From positions 128,648,375 through 128,712,374 of the forward strand of contig OZ026515.1 in NCBI GenBank assembly GCA_964019695.1: 64,000 bases of DNA. Reading direction: 5' to 3'. Origin of the DNA: Loripinus fragilis. Its lineage: Eukaryota > Mollusca > Bivalvia > Lucinida > Lucinidae. How positions within the stretch are numbered: position 1 is the first letter of the stretch; the number at the start of each line of letters is the position of its first letter. A program made the translations under genes and the position numbers. The notes under the pieces are model-generated. The model worked only from the letters and a program-made list of their open reading frames with translations. It searched no databases and was not told where the DNA came from. Positions 10,264 to 20,505 of the stretch are shown here, one piece after another.

Positions 10264-10835
10264 GATAGATTTCACAGAAGGAGCTATATCATGCTACATC
10301 CCTTAGCCGGTTCTACCATATAGGTTGCAAATTTTATCATTCAAGAGCATTAATTTTATCATTATTATGCATTAAGACCACACTGTATGGCTTTATCTGT
10401 TTCCTTTGGAAATATCTTTCGCTAGTATTTGTTTTTCATGAAGGGTGATATTAATCTACATGTAATCTGAATAAAGGTTAGGTGAACGTCTTTGTATTGT
10501 TTTGCGTCTGTCTCTACGGAAGATACTCTAGCGGATTATCTTCTTTACAGAAGCACAAACCGTACATTAATGTTCTCATTGCACAAGCATGCATTTGTAT
10601 TTAGATCATTGCGAGCTAGTTGGTTTTAAACATTGGTATAAATTAAAAATGTGCATTAGGACAAAAGAACCTAATTGGCTAATAGATATCAGTGTTAAAT
10701 CTACTAATTGGCGATATATTTACAGCCTATACCCGTTAATATTACTCTTAGCATGCCGGGTATTGCTTCCTGCTTTTGTTGACTTCTGCTGACTTCTTTC
10801 AAACTCTTTATTTTAAGCAAAAATATTTCAGGAAC
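10264..10835. other. Non-coding stretch, nothing recognised
   Basis: AT-rich and without a supported gene. An open frame at 10589-10792 shows no recognisable domain. Confidence 0.4.
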
Positions 10836-10837
10836 AA

Positions 10838-10998
10838 GATCAGAGTGTCAAACGGTAGGGGTCCGGATCGAGGCTGATGTTCTGTCTGACCTGATATGTG
10901 TACAAACTGTTAGCAAAGATCATCATCAGACGACAATATTCGCGGCTAGAAGGCAAAGAGTTTGGACCCAGATCAGGACCCACCGTTTGACACTCTAA
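10838..10998. repeat. 160-bp inverted repeat, GAGTGTCAAACGGT ends
   Basis: GAGTGTCAAACGGT at about 10840 faces ACCGTTTGACACTC at about 10984. Inside are AAACTGTTAGCAAAG, CATCATCAGACGAC and GGACCCAGATCAGG. It is a distant relative of the AAACAGT / GTCGTCTGCTG inverted-repeat group (4824-5068, 12985-13075, 51945-52020). Confidence 0.55.
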
Positions 10999-11262
10999 TA
11001 GTGTTTCTAAAATAACTATTTTTGGAAAGAGTTGTTTAAAAAAAAAAGGCAGCAGACAATATACATGAAAAATCACACAGCATGCAGAGTTAAGGTCACT
11101 ACTGACACCTGGGCAATCTTTTTTTTCCGAACAAATAAATGTTCTTCTTTTTTGCAATTTGATGTTTCATTTTATTAATAATTAAATAAAACAATAAAAA
11201 AAATCAATGTCACGGTTTAGTATTTCAGCTCTGGCTCTTCAAGACATGCATAATAAATAGAG

Positions 11263-11420
11263 GAAATTCAAATGTTTTTTTGTTAAATATGTCTTTTATT
11301 TCACGAGTGAAGTGGACAATAATTATAATTCATGAGTGCTTCGCCACTCATAAAATATAATTATTGTCCACTTCACTCGTGAATTAAAAGACATATTTAA
11401 CAAAAAACATTTGAATTTTC
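11263..11420. repeat. Long fold-back element, about 70-bp arms
   Basis: The left arm (AAATTCAAATG, TATGTCTTTTATTTCACGAG, GTGGACAATAATTATA) is mirrored by the right arm through the tip ATGAGTGCTTCGCCACTCAT. The stem is nearly perfect. The tip differs from the CGAGGCTTGCCGAG tip used by other fold-backs in the window. Confidence 0.8.
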
Positions 11421-11710
11421 TTTTTATTATCTACAAATTTCCAATATTATTTTAAGGTAAAGAGAAGCGAATCTTACTTTACATTAGCTTTTGTTTTGAT
11501 TTTCTAGTTGAAGCAGCCGAATTTTATAAAAGCTCTTTCTTTTATTAAGCTTCTGAGCGATTCTGACATTTTGTTTACATTTCCATCGAAATAGGAAACA
11601 CCAATAGTTGTTTCCCTTAGGAAAGAAAACAGATATGCCATAAAGAGTTGCTTCCCTTAGACCATATTGAGAAAATAGAAAAAAGTAGTTCCAATCTTAC
11701 GGTTTCTCTC

Positions 11711-11785
11711 CCGTGAAAATATCAAATCTTGTATTTTCACTGCTGTGAAAATACAAGTTTTTATATTTTCACGGCTGTGAAATAT
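11711..11785. repeat. TATTTTCAC inverted repeat cluster
   Basis: Alternating GTGAAAATA and TATTTTCAC motifs (CCGTGAAAATAT, TTGTATTTTCACTG, CTGTGAAAATACAAG, ATATTTTCACGG) form nested hairpins over 75 bp. Confidence 0.6.
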
Positions 11786-12080
11786 ATGCATTATATTGAA
11801 TCAATATTTTCCAGTATTTCATTACATAGTAGATAATAAACCCTTTTTCTACAAAATTGTTCAGAGCTGAAGTAAGTGATATGGTAGCTGATCATTATGG
11901 CATATTGTGAATTATTGCATCAGAGCAGCTTAAGTTTACTTGAAATACTATAATGGTTAATTGATGTGAATATAGCCATTGTATATGGATCTCACAACTT
12001 TTTCATTGCAAATAATAGCCAAAGTTATTGCCATTTATATGTAGATAGTTTAATGCATTATAATTGCGTCTGACATATTT

Positions 12081-12675
12081 AAAGTAAGTGAGGGTGCAAA
12101 GATCAGGAATCGATACAATCAAAGTAAGTAAGGGTGCAAAGATCAGGAATCGATACAATCAAGTACCACACCTGACCCAGGATACCAATGGGAAAGTGAC
12201 AAACTCACAGGAGACACCACAAACGAGAGCCAAGAGGTCAGCCCTTTCCCAGCAGGTGACAACAAAGCACATATAAACAGACGCGCACAAAGACATAGCA
12301 AACACAAGACAGAACAAAAACATAAAAGATCCACAAAAGAAGTACCGCCTTGGAACGGTCAGTAAAATATTTTACTGGAGAGCTTAAACCGGTTTAACGG
12401 CGCCAACCTCACCCTTAAGTACCACACCTGACCCAGGATACCAATGGGAAAGTGACAAACTCACAGCAGATAACACAAACGAGAACCAAGAGGTCAGCCC
12501 TTTCCCAGCAGGTGACCATAAAGCGCATATAACAGACGCGCACAAAGACATAGCAAACACAAGACAGAACAAAAACATAAAAGATCCACAAAAGAAGTAC
12601 CGCCTTGGAACGGTCAGTAAAATATTTTACTGGAGAGCTTAAACCGGTTTAATGGCGCAAACCTCACCCTTAATT
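12081..12675 (+). repeat. Family B repeat, tandem pair with duplicated leader
   Basis: A 40-bp leader (AAGATCAGGAATCGATACAA) occurs twice from 12081 and 12121. The body starting AAGTACCACACCTGACCC occurs at 12161 and 12417 (period 256) and ends with GTAAAATATTTTACTGGAG and CTTAAACCGGTTTAA. The same unit is at 51361-51715, reversed at 37150-37720, and diverged at 31745-32050 and 38060-38820. Frames crossing it are not conserved, so no protein is proposed. Part of the unit (CGGTCAGTAAA...ACTGG...GGCTTAAA) is distantly shared with family A. Confidence 0.8.
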
Positions 12676-12889
12676 CAGATGTGGATCATAAGCCCATTTG
12701 TCTCACCAAGTTTCAGGTAAATACAGTAACAAATATTGATGTTATCATGCACAATGTGTTTAGTCATGAAGTGTTATGGTTATTGGTGTCAGTAGTGACC
12801 TTAAGTATTCAAGTTTGGTGTAAACACAATGTTTGTGCAGCTCCCAAAGCTTATGAGTTTATTTTTTCCTGAATTTAGTCAAATTAGTG

Positions 12890-13075
12890 CGTTGATATCA
12901 TCACGCTGGGAGAGATGATTGTTTGCTTTGCTTTAATATGTCTCTTGCCATTGTGGCATTTCCTGATAATGTTTACTAACTTAACTATTTGCCTTCTAGT
13001 GCCGTCTGCTGATAGCCTTTGGAAACGTTTGGACACTGGCCAGGCCCTGACCTGGATCCAAACTGTTTGACACAC
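12890..13075 (+). repeat. Fragments of family A and an AAACTGTTT fold-back
   Basis: TTGTTTGCTTTGCTTTAATATGTC to GTGGCATTTCCTGAT resembles the family A core. It is followed by GCCGTCTGCTGATAG and an inverted pair, GTTTGGACACTGGCCAGG / CCTGGATCCAAACTG. Confidence 0.45.
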
Positions 13076-13354
13076 TGATGGTATTAATTCCTGAAGATTT
13101 TTTTAATTGATTTTGAAAAATAAATCTGCAGGGGACAAAAACATGCACAATTACCAAGGAGGCAAACTGTTAATACAACTTAAAGTGCAAAGCAATGTCA
13201 ATGTGGGTGTCATTAATTGTTTTGATTTGCTGCTTTAAATGAAAAAAGTCAATAAGCAATGCTTATTAGATACCCCCGCACAGTAAGAGTCAGTGAAAAA
13301 CTTGGCAAGTTATAGTTCAAATCAGCAGACCTTAGTTTTGAAAAGAAGATTTCA

Positions 13355-14742
13355 GTAGAATCACAGCTGTCATTTTGTCAAAAATTGTTTTTTTAAGCAG
13401 ACTCCTTCATGCATATGTTTAATGTGTCTATATTGTATAGGCAAAGTATCAAACTGCTCCACTAAAAGCTGTGGTAGGAGTTGATTGGCCCATGAAGGCA
13501 CCATCTATGCATAAACGAAAGCCTTATAAGGGAAAATTGTCTAAGTTCTCACAGCTGTCATTTTGTCAAAATTATTTTTTGTGAACCAAAAAACTCCTTC
13601 ATGCATATGTTAAATGTGTCTACATTGTATTGGCAAAGTCTCAAATTGTTCCATCAAAAGCTGTAGTAGGAGTTGATCGGCCCATGAAGGCACCAACTAT
13701 GCATATACAAAGCCTAATTAGGGAAAACTTGTCTAAGTTCTCACAGCTGTCATTTTTTCTCAAAAACTATTTTTTCTAAACCAAAATCCTTCATGCATAT
13801 ATTCAATGTGTCTCCATTGTATAGGTAAAGTATCAAATTGTTCCATCAAAAGCTGTAGTAGGAGTTGATCGGCCTATGAGGGCACCATCTATGCATATAC
13901 AAAAGCCTTATAAGGAAAAAACTGTCTAAGTTCTCACAGCTGTCATTTTTTCAACAATTATTTTTTCTGAACCAAACTCCTTCATGCATATGTTCAATGT
14001 GTATGCGTTGTATTGGCAAAGTATCAAATTGCTCCATCAAAAGCTGTAGTAGGAGTTGATCGGCCTATGAGGGCACCATCTATGCATATACAAAAGCCTT
14101 ATTAGGGAAAAACTGTCTAAGTTCTCACAGCTGTCATTTTTTCAACAATTATTTTTTCTGAACCAAACTCCTTCATGCATATGTTCAATATGTCTCCATT
14201 GAATAGGTAAAGCATCGAATTGTTCCATCAAAAGCTGTGGTAGGAGTTGATCGGCCCATGAAGGGCCAAACTCCTTCATGCATATGTTCCATGTGTAAAC
14301 ATTGTATTGGCAAAGTATCAAATTGCTCCATCAAAAGCTGTGGTAGGAGTTGATCGACCCATGAAGGCACCATATATGCATATACTAACACCTTAGGGAA
14401 ACATTGTCTAAGTTCTCACTGCTGTCACTTTATCAAAAATTATTTTTTCTGAACCAAACTCCTTCATGCATATGTTCAATGTGTCTACATTGTACTAGCA
14501 AAGTATCAAATTGCTCCATCAAAAGCTGTGGTAGGAGTTGATCGGCCCATAAAGGCACCATCTATGCATATACAAACACCTTATTAGGGAAAATTGTCTA
14601 AGTTCTCACAGCTGTTATTTTGTCAAAAATTATTTTTTCTGAACCAAACTCCTTCATGCATATGTTCAATGTGTCTACATTGTATAGGAAAAGTATCAAA
14701 TTCTTCCATCTAAAGCTGTGGTAGGAGTTGATCGGCCCGTGT
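13355..14742 (+). repeat. Satellite array, about 190-bp unit, about 7.5 copies
   Basis: The phrase TCACAGCTGTCATTTTGTCA or a variant starts at 13361, 13549, 13741, 13934, 14125, 14416 and 14606, giving periods of 188-193 bp. The one larger step (291 bp) contains an extra partial unit near 14262-14360. Every unit also has CTCCTTCATGCATATGTT and GTAGGAGTTGATCGGCCC. Units differ by scattered substitutions, so the array is not brand new. It leads directly into the pearl-like tail at 14743-15020. Confidence 0.9.
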
Positions 14743-15020
14743 ATGGCCTTTAATAGCATAAGCATAAAACCCTATATTAAAAGCCATTTAAAACTACAAA
14801 GGGAAATAACTCTAATAGAACTGGCCCCTAGTCCTTATTTTTTTGTCTAAAGTATTTGTCTTGCATATATGAACATGTTTGCAAGGTTTGATGAAAATCC
14901 AGCAGTGACTCTTCGAGTTATTAAGAAAACAAACGTTACGAACGGACGGACGGACGCACGGACACACGGACAACGTGAAAACAGTATACCCACCACAAAC
15001 AGAGTTTGCGGGGGGTATAA
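14743..15020 (+). mobile_element. Pearl/Helentron-like tail after the satellite
   Basis: Contains AAGGGAAATAACTCTAATAG, GGTTTGATGAAAATCCAGCA, a GGACGGACGGACGCACGG tract, and a 3' hairpin made of GTATACCCACC and GGGGGGTATAAAG. Bivalve pearl elements, later grouped with Helentrons, are known to carry central tandem repeats of roughly this length, an ACGG-like microsatellite and a terminal hairpin. The array and tail together may therefore be one non-autonomous element. No Rep/Helicase is encoded here. Confidence 0.55.
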
Positions 15021-15079
15021 AGCCTCGAACTTCACAGAAATTTTCTATGACCGATACGTTTTAAAGATATAAACACTAT

Positions 15080-15519
15080 CATGGCTATAGGTAGGAGAGT
15101 CAAAGACAAAATTTACAGAAATCAGCACTAAATTAACGGAAACAAATTTCAACAACCCGGTCTACCAAGGAGATTGTACAAAGCTTTGGTTACCTTTATA
15201 TGCTTATATAGAAAATTTGAGCATCTTCACTGGTAAAATTAAAGTATTATCCAATTTGAAAACGAATGTTTAAACAGTTTTTGCAAACACTTAATAAGGG
15301 TCAAAACTTCAATACCACGGTAAACTATAATTATCAAGAATAGTTGTGTCATCCATAAGTCCATGTCTTCATTTTTTAGAACATTTCACATTGTTGAAAA
15401 GCGTTTTTAAGTCATATTTTGACAATTAAAGCAGCATTTGAGTTAATAATGATAGCAATGCTTCTTCGCTTACCGTTAATGGTACTACCTCGTTGGCCAG
15501 TGTTTATAAATAATCTGTA
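15080..15519. other. Non-coding stretch, nothing recognised
   Basis: No gene, RNA gene or window-internal repeat was recognised. Confidence 0.4.
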
Positions 15520-16380
15520 TTAATGAAAAATAGTGATTATAATCAGGAAAAAACACAATCACAAACTGTACACAAACCGGTGGCATCGCCAGGAAGAGCC
15601 ACACAACAATCACGAGACACAAGGAAGACAAATAAAGCAAAGCAACAAGCTCTTTCTTCCCCATCACGATTATTGTACAACTAGAATGGACACAAAGTAA
15701 CGCACCACAATACAAAGAACAATTACAGAATCCCACAATGGAAATAACAATCACCAACGAATCACCAACAACAGAACCACCGACTTAGAACGGGCAACAG
15801 CAAAAGTCACTGGGGGCTTAAATGCATTTTACTGGTACCAAATTGTTGTCCTAGATTCTGCTGTTGTTGAAGCACAAAAAATGTTAAGCTCTCATTGAGG
15901 ATTCCTAACTCTTGCAATGTATTATCATTTAAAACAATATAATCAAATCAATGCACTGTGATGAAACTGAGAAAAGGGCTCACGAAGTAGTCAGAGCTAA
16001 AGAAAACCTCAAGTTGAGCCACTGAGGGCCGAGCTACAGCCAAACCTCAGGCACCAACACACCGATTAAAGCTTTACGTCAGAGCCGTTATTGAGTATGA
16101 GGCCTGGCCTACCGTCGTGCAATTAAAGAGGAAACCAAAGCTATAAACCGTGATTGGGTTTACAACCAATCATGCGGCTATCGCATAATATCCAAGTTTT
16201 AAACTTTTTTTATAACGTTTGATAATCTTTTTGAATTGATCACTGAAATTAGGGTTTTCAACAATTTTTTTTGAATTTTTAAACCAAATCACCATAAAAT
16301 ATAGGTTCTGATATGCCCTGTTGCACAAGAGTTTTAAAACAAATATTGTATTTGACAATTAACTCTGAGAGTCTGTGGTA
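15520..16380 (-). repeat. Family A repeat, long copy 1
   Basis: Begins as the complement of the short form (GATTATAATCAGGAAAAAAC, GGAAGAGCCACACAACAATC). It continues through CACTGGGGGCTTAAATGCAT and GTACCAAATTGTTG to TATAAACCGTGATTGGG and ATCACCATAAAATATAGG. The same order is seen at 19190-19850. The last block (CTGATATGCCCTGTTGCA) recurs alone at 43380-43500. About 850 bp, no recognisable protein and no terminal repeats found. Confidence 0.7.
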
Positions 16381-16439
16381 GAATTTAGAAAATGCTTTTC
16401 GAATTGTATGATATCTATAAATTAGTGGACATGAAGTTA

Positions 16440-18115
16440 GTGTCTTATATGCATTAACTTTAACCTTTCTATGAGGGAGTTCGATCATTACCCGCAGTAC
16501 CTGCAGTTCGACTAAACTTTGATTGAACTCACTTTGGTCCAACAAAAGTGACGCACTTCCGGAACTGCGGGTAAGCCATGCTTTTCGCTCAGGGTCCTCT
16601 TGAACAAATATGGCCGACAGTGTACAAAACTGTTAGTTGATGAACTGTAAAGTTCTAATTTTTGGAAGCTGCGAGCTATCTATACTCATGTCCAATGAAA
16701 ACGTACCACCAACAAAAATGACTATATCTTTTTAACGACATAAAATTTCATTTTCGCAATTGCGTCTTATTGTACTGTAGCAATTCCGTAAGTTACTGAT
16801 GGTTATTTAAAACGGAATGATCACTGATGACACGTGCTGGAAGCATTTAACAAAATAACCGTCAAAACAGAAAGTCACACAACCAGCCATCGAATTCGTC
16901 AGAACTTTCAAAAACATTATGTTCGCTCTTTTCTGTGCATAAAATGTAAAGAATCTCTTAATTGATAGCCAGGAATAATCAGCTTGTCTTGAAAGCGGCT
17001 ATAACGTCACGATGTGACGTCACTAGCATAATTTTGACTAGCGCGTAAAATCGAGACATTCAAGGAATCCTTCTTTTACTGGTGCGAAATTACGACAAGG
17101 TCGTAACATGAATATTTCTTGCTCGTGTAGCGGGTCGTTAACATCGACGGAGCGAAGGTATCAACGTTTTTTGATAAACGTCAATCTCTAAAATCTCGAA
17201 TACAAAAACCTAAGAGTATCTGTGTTGAACTAAATGTTCGATAATACTCCCACCAACAGATGAAAACAAATTTTAGAAGATTTAAAACGCTAGCGTTGCG
17301 AACAATTGCCGACGACGCGCTCAAAGTTGGCGTCAGTGATGCAACGTTAATTGTTTAGAAGATTTTTGTGACGTTTTGCATGTGTGTGAGTTTGTACAAT
17401 GGAAATAAGCATTGTGTAGAAGACTAGGACTGTAGAAATCGCTATTAAACATTTTACGTCAAGTTTTGTTTGACCACGCCATATTTAAGCTCACATAGTG
17501 ACATTGTTCGCGTTAGTGTAGTGTTATGTGTTGCGCCACAACTGTCAACGTTATGGCGAAATGACAGGGGATATACTGGCAAACAGAAAACATTTAAACG
17601 AGATTTTAAGGTCTTTTTGTATACGCCCAAAATGCAATTAGCGCAATTTAGAGGCTGACGTTACGTCATGCGTAAACGGGGTCACTGGAATAGAATTTTT
17701 TGTGCGAAACCTTTGCATTTGTCCTAAATAATAAATATAAATAACACGATTTTGCACAACTTTTGATAGGCCACAGCTATGCGCATCTGAAGAGTGGTGC
17801 GTTTTCATTGGACATGAGTATATCTTCCCATACTTGAGTCAATCAGTTGCTTGAAATCAAATCAGGAAATGAATAACAGTTTTGGTGTTATTTCATTGCT
17901 AAAACGATATGAAAGTAAAGTTTAAAATGCACAAAAGCGGTTGGACATGGACGCCACCATGTTTCTACATGTAATTCTTCAATTGAAGGTACGTTTCAAC
18001 GTTCTGTCAAACATCTACCAAACTAAGTTCGATCAATCACCCGCTCAAGCATGCGCAATAGATCTTCCGGAACTAAACTACGGTTTGTGATCGAACTACC
18101 GCTATGTATATTGTC
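16440..18115. mobile_element. Putative 1.65-kb element with interrupted inverted ends
   Basis: GGGAGTTCGATCATTACCCG (about 16475) faces TTTGTGATCGAACTACCGC (about 18085). ATACTCATGTCCAATGAAAA (about 16682) faces TTTTCATTGGACATGAGTAT (about 17801). The matching blocks are in mirror order, as in long, eroded inverted ends. Inside are ACGTCACGATGTGACGTCAC and a run of GACGTCA-like sites, but no recognisable transposase. A frame at 17470-17658 shows no known domain. Confidence 0.55.
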
Positions 18116-18914
18116 CATGGCAGACTTTTGCTGCAAATGAATTTTAATTTTATGGTATTACATGTCTGCTATTATTTTGTAATGGACATTACAATAAATA
18201 GATAGACATGAGTGCTGAGATTTATAAGCGTCAAAATGTATCCTTTTTTTATCTTATGGCCATTATATGAAATACCGATGTCAATGCGATTATGTAAATG
18301 CTATTTTGATGGACATGATTATAATACTCGCCCGTGACTTAAATATGCATTTCCTTTGTGACCATTAGTTAACATTTTGTAAATAATGTTTTACCTTTTT
18401 TTATAATAATAATGGCCATTAAAACATAATGCAAGGGTAATGGTTCCATTAATATTCTAATGGGCATTAAAACCCTTAAAATACCATGAGGTTTATGCTC
18501 ATTCTGATGTAACCATTAGTTACCATTTTGGTCATTATAATGATTATGGAAAAAAGATAAAACAATGTTAAATGGCCCCATTAGTTTTCATTTACGATAT
18601 GCTGTAAGATTAAGGGCCATTTTTATGTTTTTTTATTTATTTTTTTTTTGTTAATCGTCATGATTGTAGGTTTTAATTGGTTTTTAATGGGTTCAAATAC
18701 AACCATTATTTTTTTAAGGAGTAATACCTTAATTTGATGGCTTCGAGATAACTTATTGTATTTTCAGGGTATATTAATGAGATTTTAATGGTTATGTTCT
18801 GCAGTAGTGACAGCAAACAAATTTCTGATAAATCACTGATACCGCTGCTTTTATCAAAGGTGTTTTTACAATACATCCCATGATCTGACGAACCTTTTTG
18901 CCTGTTATTTAATC
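18116..18914. other. AT-rich stretch with repeated ATGGNCATTA-like words
   Basis: No gene seen. Words such as TAATGGACATTA, ATGGCCATTA, AATGGGCATTA and ACCATTAGTTA recur about a dozen times between 18180 and 18790. The spacing is irregular, so it is not a simple tandem repeat. Confidence 0.5.
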
Positions 18915-19082
18915 ACAATAAATTCAAATTCTAATGCATTAACGTCACAACTACTACATGTACAAAATACGACAAACAAATCACTGTTTACTTTATAGAT
19001 TGGCCAAAATGTGTTACACTTTTGCAGCATTGAATTCGAACCTTTGTAGCTTTCTATGCTCATTCGGTGTTATTGGCGTTAT
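18915..19082 (-). pseudogene. Degenerate copy of the receptor gene's 3' end
   Basis: The segment GAATTCGAACCTTTGTAGCTT and its surroundings repeat the last codons of the receptor gene at 20506-21840, and the similarity continues into the receptor's 3' flank (AACTACTAC, CACTGTTTA...TATAGAT). On the minus strand the encoded KATKVRIQ is kept, but in-frame stops precede it and the residues after it diverge. It is therefore a broken remnant of about 165 bp, cut on the gene-body side by the family A insertion beginning near 19190. A partial tandem duplication of the locus is the simplest explanation. Confidence 0.75.
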
Positions 19083-19189
19083 TGGCGGTAAAAACAAAAA
19101 TCGCCAAAATATGAGACAGCGAAATACAGTTTCGATATCAGTTATACAATCACCAAAACTCAACTTTTGAATGGTAGAGTATGGTTTAA

Positions 19190-19850
19190 CGGAGAGAAAA
19201 AGAAGCAAGTGAGTATGATCAGGACATACCACAATCACACACCGCAGACCAACCAATGGACACCGTGGGGAAGAGCCATCATGAAGACAGTTGAAGCAAA
19301 TCAAACAGCTATCACTTCCCCATCAGGATGATTGCAAAACTAGACGGACACAAGTACTGAATAACAAAGCAAGGACCAAACCCTTAGCCACTTGGGTGTG
19401 TGTGGGGGGGGGGGCTTAAATGCATTTTACCAGTACCAAATCTTCGACCTAGATTTTACTGTTGTTAAAACACAATTGATTAGCTCGTATGGAGGATTCA
19501 TTACTATTACAATGTAACACCACAGAGAAACAACCTAATCAAATTAACACACAACGATGATACAAAGGAAAGGGACCATGACTAACAGATAGTCTAAGCT
19601 AAAGAAATCATAAAGTTAAACCACGGTGGGCCCAGCCAAAGACAGACTAAGCGATTAAAACCTTATGTCTGAGGTATGACCCTCCGTCGTGTAATTAAAT
19701 GGGAAACAAAAGCTATAAACCGTGCTTGTGTTTACAACCAGACATGCAGATTGTCGCATGATATCCATGTTACATCCAACCATTGTATAACGTTTGATTA
19801 TCTTTTTGAATTGATCACAACACCTCTTCTTAAAGAGACTACTATTATAA
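19190..19850 (-). repeat. Family A repeat, long copy 2
   Basis: Same block order as 15520-16380: GAGTATGATCAGGACATACC, GGAAGAGCCATCATGAAG, GGGGCTTAAATGCATTTTAC, CACGGTGGGCCCAGCC and ATAACGTTTGATTATCTTTT. It abuts the M1 copy at 19863. It contains GTGTGTGTGGGGGGGGGG at about 19395. Confidence 0.7.
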
Positions 19851-19862
19851 GAAAGAATATAC

Positions 19863-20153
19863 CATGCGCGGATCCAGAAAGTTTTGTCAGAGGGGGGCCC
19901 AACGTTAACAACCTTTTTTGATAAGGGAAGAGTAGATCTAATTACTATTATAAGCGGTCCGCCAGCAAAACGCCATTTAAAGGGCGTTTCGCTGGCGTGT
20001 CGATGTTGGCCCAACATTGGAAGCTGGTTTGGTAGCTTTGTGATTGTAAGGGGTCCGGACCAATATTGCTACGGAACCCTATATTTTTGTGATTTTTCAG
20101 TGGGGGGGGGGGGTCAAGACCGCCTGCCCCCCCCCCCTCTAGATCCGCGCATG
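19863..20153. mobile_element. MITE M1, complete copy
   Basis: Left end CATGCGCGGATCCAGA and right end TCTAGATCCGCGCATG are inverted repeats. The flanks TATAC and TATGC could be a 5-bp duplication with one change. It carries the central palindrome in slightly broken form (ACGCCATTTAAAGGGCGT), a 12-G run and an 11-C run. Compared with 2749-3030 it lies in the opposite orientation. Confidence 0.75.
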
Positions 20154-20300
20154 TATGCTCCCCATAAGGGGCATATTCCTTCATATAAAAGAAGCCCCTA
20201 TGAGAAAACATAATAACTTTAAAGGACATTAAATCGAGAAACGGCGAAAATAAAATTACGCCAATGTGGTAGTATTTTAAATTAGCCAAATTTAGATAGA

Positions 20301-20494
20301 CGAATTTTAATTTTACAGTAACAGCAAATTCAATTCTAGTGTTACATACTGCCGTTATTGACCGTCACGAACTACTACGACTTTAGATACATGTAGGCGA
20401 ATTTTAATTTTACAGTAACAGCAAATTCAATTCTAGTGTTACATACTACCACGAACTACTACGACGATCACACCACTGTTTATAGATGAAACCA
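20301..20494. repeat. 97-bp tandem duplication in the receptor's 3' flank
   Basis: CGAATTTTAATTTTACAG starts at 20301 and again at 20398, followed both times by AACAGCAAATTCAATTCTAG and ACGAACTACTACGAC. Each copy contains TTTAAT on the plus strand, which is ATTAAA on the receptor's strand. That is a variant poly(A) signal 100-200 bp past the stop codon, but use of it is a guess. The copies are nearly identical. Confidence 0.75.
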
Positions 20495-20505
20495 AACAAT
20501 CTGTG

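Noticed and set aside
13355..14742. CRISPR-like array
   Set aside because: Whole 190-bp units repeat with substitutions throughout; there is no short constant repeat alternating with unique spacers.
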